DNA from: Bog-756 sp963718405
GTDB lineage: Bacteria; Actinomycetota; Acidimicrobiia; Acidimicrobiales; RAAP-2
DNA length: 64,000 bases
Direction: 5' to 3'
Assembly: GCA_963718405.1 (NCBI GenBank)
Contig: CAVQYZ010000003.1
Coordinates: forward strand, 124,001 to 188,000
Position 1 is the first letter of the stretch; the number at the start of each line of letters is the position of its first letter. The translations under genes were made by a program, and so were the position numbers. Under the pieces are notes generated by a model, which did no database searches, was not told the origin of the DNA, and saw only the letters and a program-made list of their open reading frames with translations. Of this stretch, positions 63,560-64,000 are shown one piece after another.

Positions 63560-64000
63560 ATGGCGACCGAGGGGCTGGTGGGTACTCCGGATCAAAGCCT
63601 CGAGAGGGCGGAAGTCACTCGGAGGAGAGCCTCTCGCCTTTGGGGCTGGATCATCGGGGTCTTGGCCTTGGCGCTGTTCGGAGCGGCGATGGGGTACGTG
63701 GCCACCAGCGAACGAGCGACAAATACCCAGTTCGACCTGGCCCACCAATCCCTAACAGCGACCCAACGTTCCATCGACGAGGTGGTGACCAGGCTGGATG
63801 CCACTCGCCACCAGCTGACGGTCGTCAACGGTCAGGTCGTCGACGACACCGCCACGCTGGCCAGCGACTCGTCACAACTGAGAGAGGCAAAAACGGCTCT
63901 GGCCAATGCTCAAGCTCACGAAGCGAATCAAACATCGGTGTTCGTCGATTTGGAGAAATGCCTGGGCGGAGTAGAGCAGGCAGAGAACGCACTGGCCGTG
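63560..64000 (+). CDS. Membrane-anchored coiled-coil protein, 3' end outside window
   Basis: 147 codons open to the window end from ATG 63560, with GGAGG five bases upstream. Cytoplasmic N-terminus of about 27 residues (ATEGLVGTPDQSLERAEVTR), one membrane helix (LWGWIIGVLALALFGAAMGY), then a heptad-rich helix (FDLAHQSLTATQRSIDEVVT, RLDATRHQLTVVNGQVVDDT and on). It resembles spacer- or linker-type envelope proteins, but I recognise no family. It lies downstream of the GH16-like gene on the same strand and may belong to the exopolysaccharide locus. Confidence 0.75.
   Translation, partial: MATEGLVGTPDQSLERAEVTRRRASRLWGWIIGVLALALFGAAMGYVATSERATNTQFDLAHQSLTATQRSIDEVVTRLDATRHQLTVVNGQVVDDTATLASDSSQLREAKTALANAQAHEANQTSVFVDLEKCLGGVEQAENALAV

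Overview
The window is high-GC DNA with frequent GTG starts, start/stop overlaps of the ATGA/GTGA type, ANTAR regulators, an F420-type LLM oxidoreductase, a steroid-ring catabolic cluster and a secreted glycosidase with a Thr/Ser tail. Together these point to an environmental actinobacterium. An Acidimicrobiia-like lineage is my inference; no marker gene in the window proves it.

Layout. 1-11.3 kb: a thiolase end, a PAS-GGDEF-EAL protein, a ketoacyl synthase, an SDR, and then the echA20-ipdA-ipdB-ipdC operon with a divergent SDR. This is the cholesterol C/D-ring (HIP-CoA) degradation module, in the same arrangement as I recall for Mycobacterium tuberculosis Rv3549c-Rv3553. 11.6-19.7 kb: a divergent EAL protein, the three-gene proton-translocating transhydrogenase operon (pntAA-pntAB-pntB), a YacL-like membrane PIN/TRAM protein and a GH18 protein. 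19.8-26.5 kb: tRNA-Ala(CGC), several tRNA fragments, a duplicated DUF5666 gene, two toxin-antitoxin pairs and a broken ERCC4-Lsr2 nuclease gene, with long gene-poor stretches; this looks like a scarred integration region. 26.5-31.2 kb: arsenic genes (arsC, aquaglyceroporin, arsI, divergent arsR), chromate transporter chrA and a copper-monooxygenase-like lipoprotein. 31.5-44.6 kb: LLM oxidoreductase, nitronate monooxygenase-like protein, MarR plus ClC channel, redoxin-fold protein, two TetR regulators with clear candidate operators, small stress proteins and a catalase.

44.7-61.1 kb is almost entirely signal transduction on the minus strand: two GAF-ANTAR antiterminators, two large hybrid histidine kinases (one ending in an HPt domain) and a double-receiver protein. 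A PAS-receiver-LuxR protein follows on the plus strand. Then comes a four-gene, start/stop-overlapping minus-strand operon: HPt-receiver-GGDEF-receiver regulator, HEAT-like membrane protein, processive family 2 glycosyltransferase and receiver-HPt protein. On the plus strand this is followed by a truncated GAF gene, a secreted GH16-like protein and a membrane coiled-coil protein cut by the window end. I read 55.7-64 kb as a phosphorelay-controlled exopolysaccharide locus.

A caution applies throughout. Many genes after about 24 kb carry single-base frameshifts, about two dozen of them +1, while their protein sequence is otherwise well preserved. Insertion errors in the assembly are the simplest explanation, and I annotate those genes as reconstructed spans.
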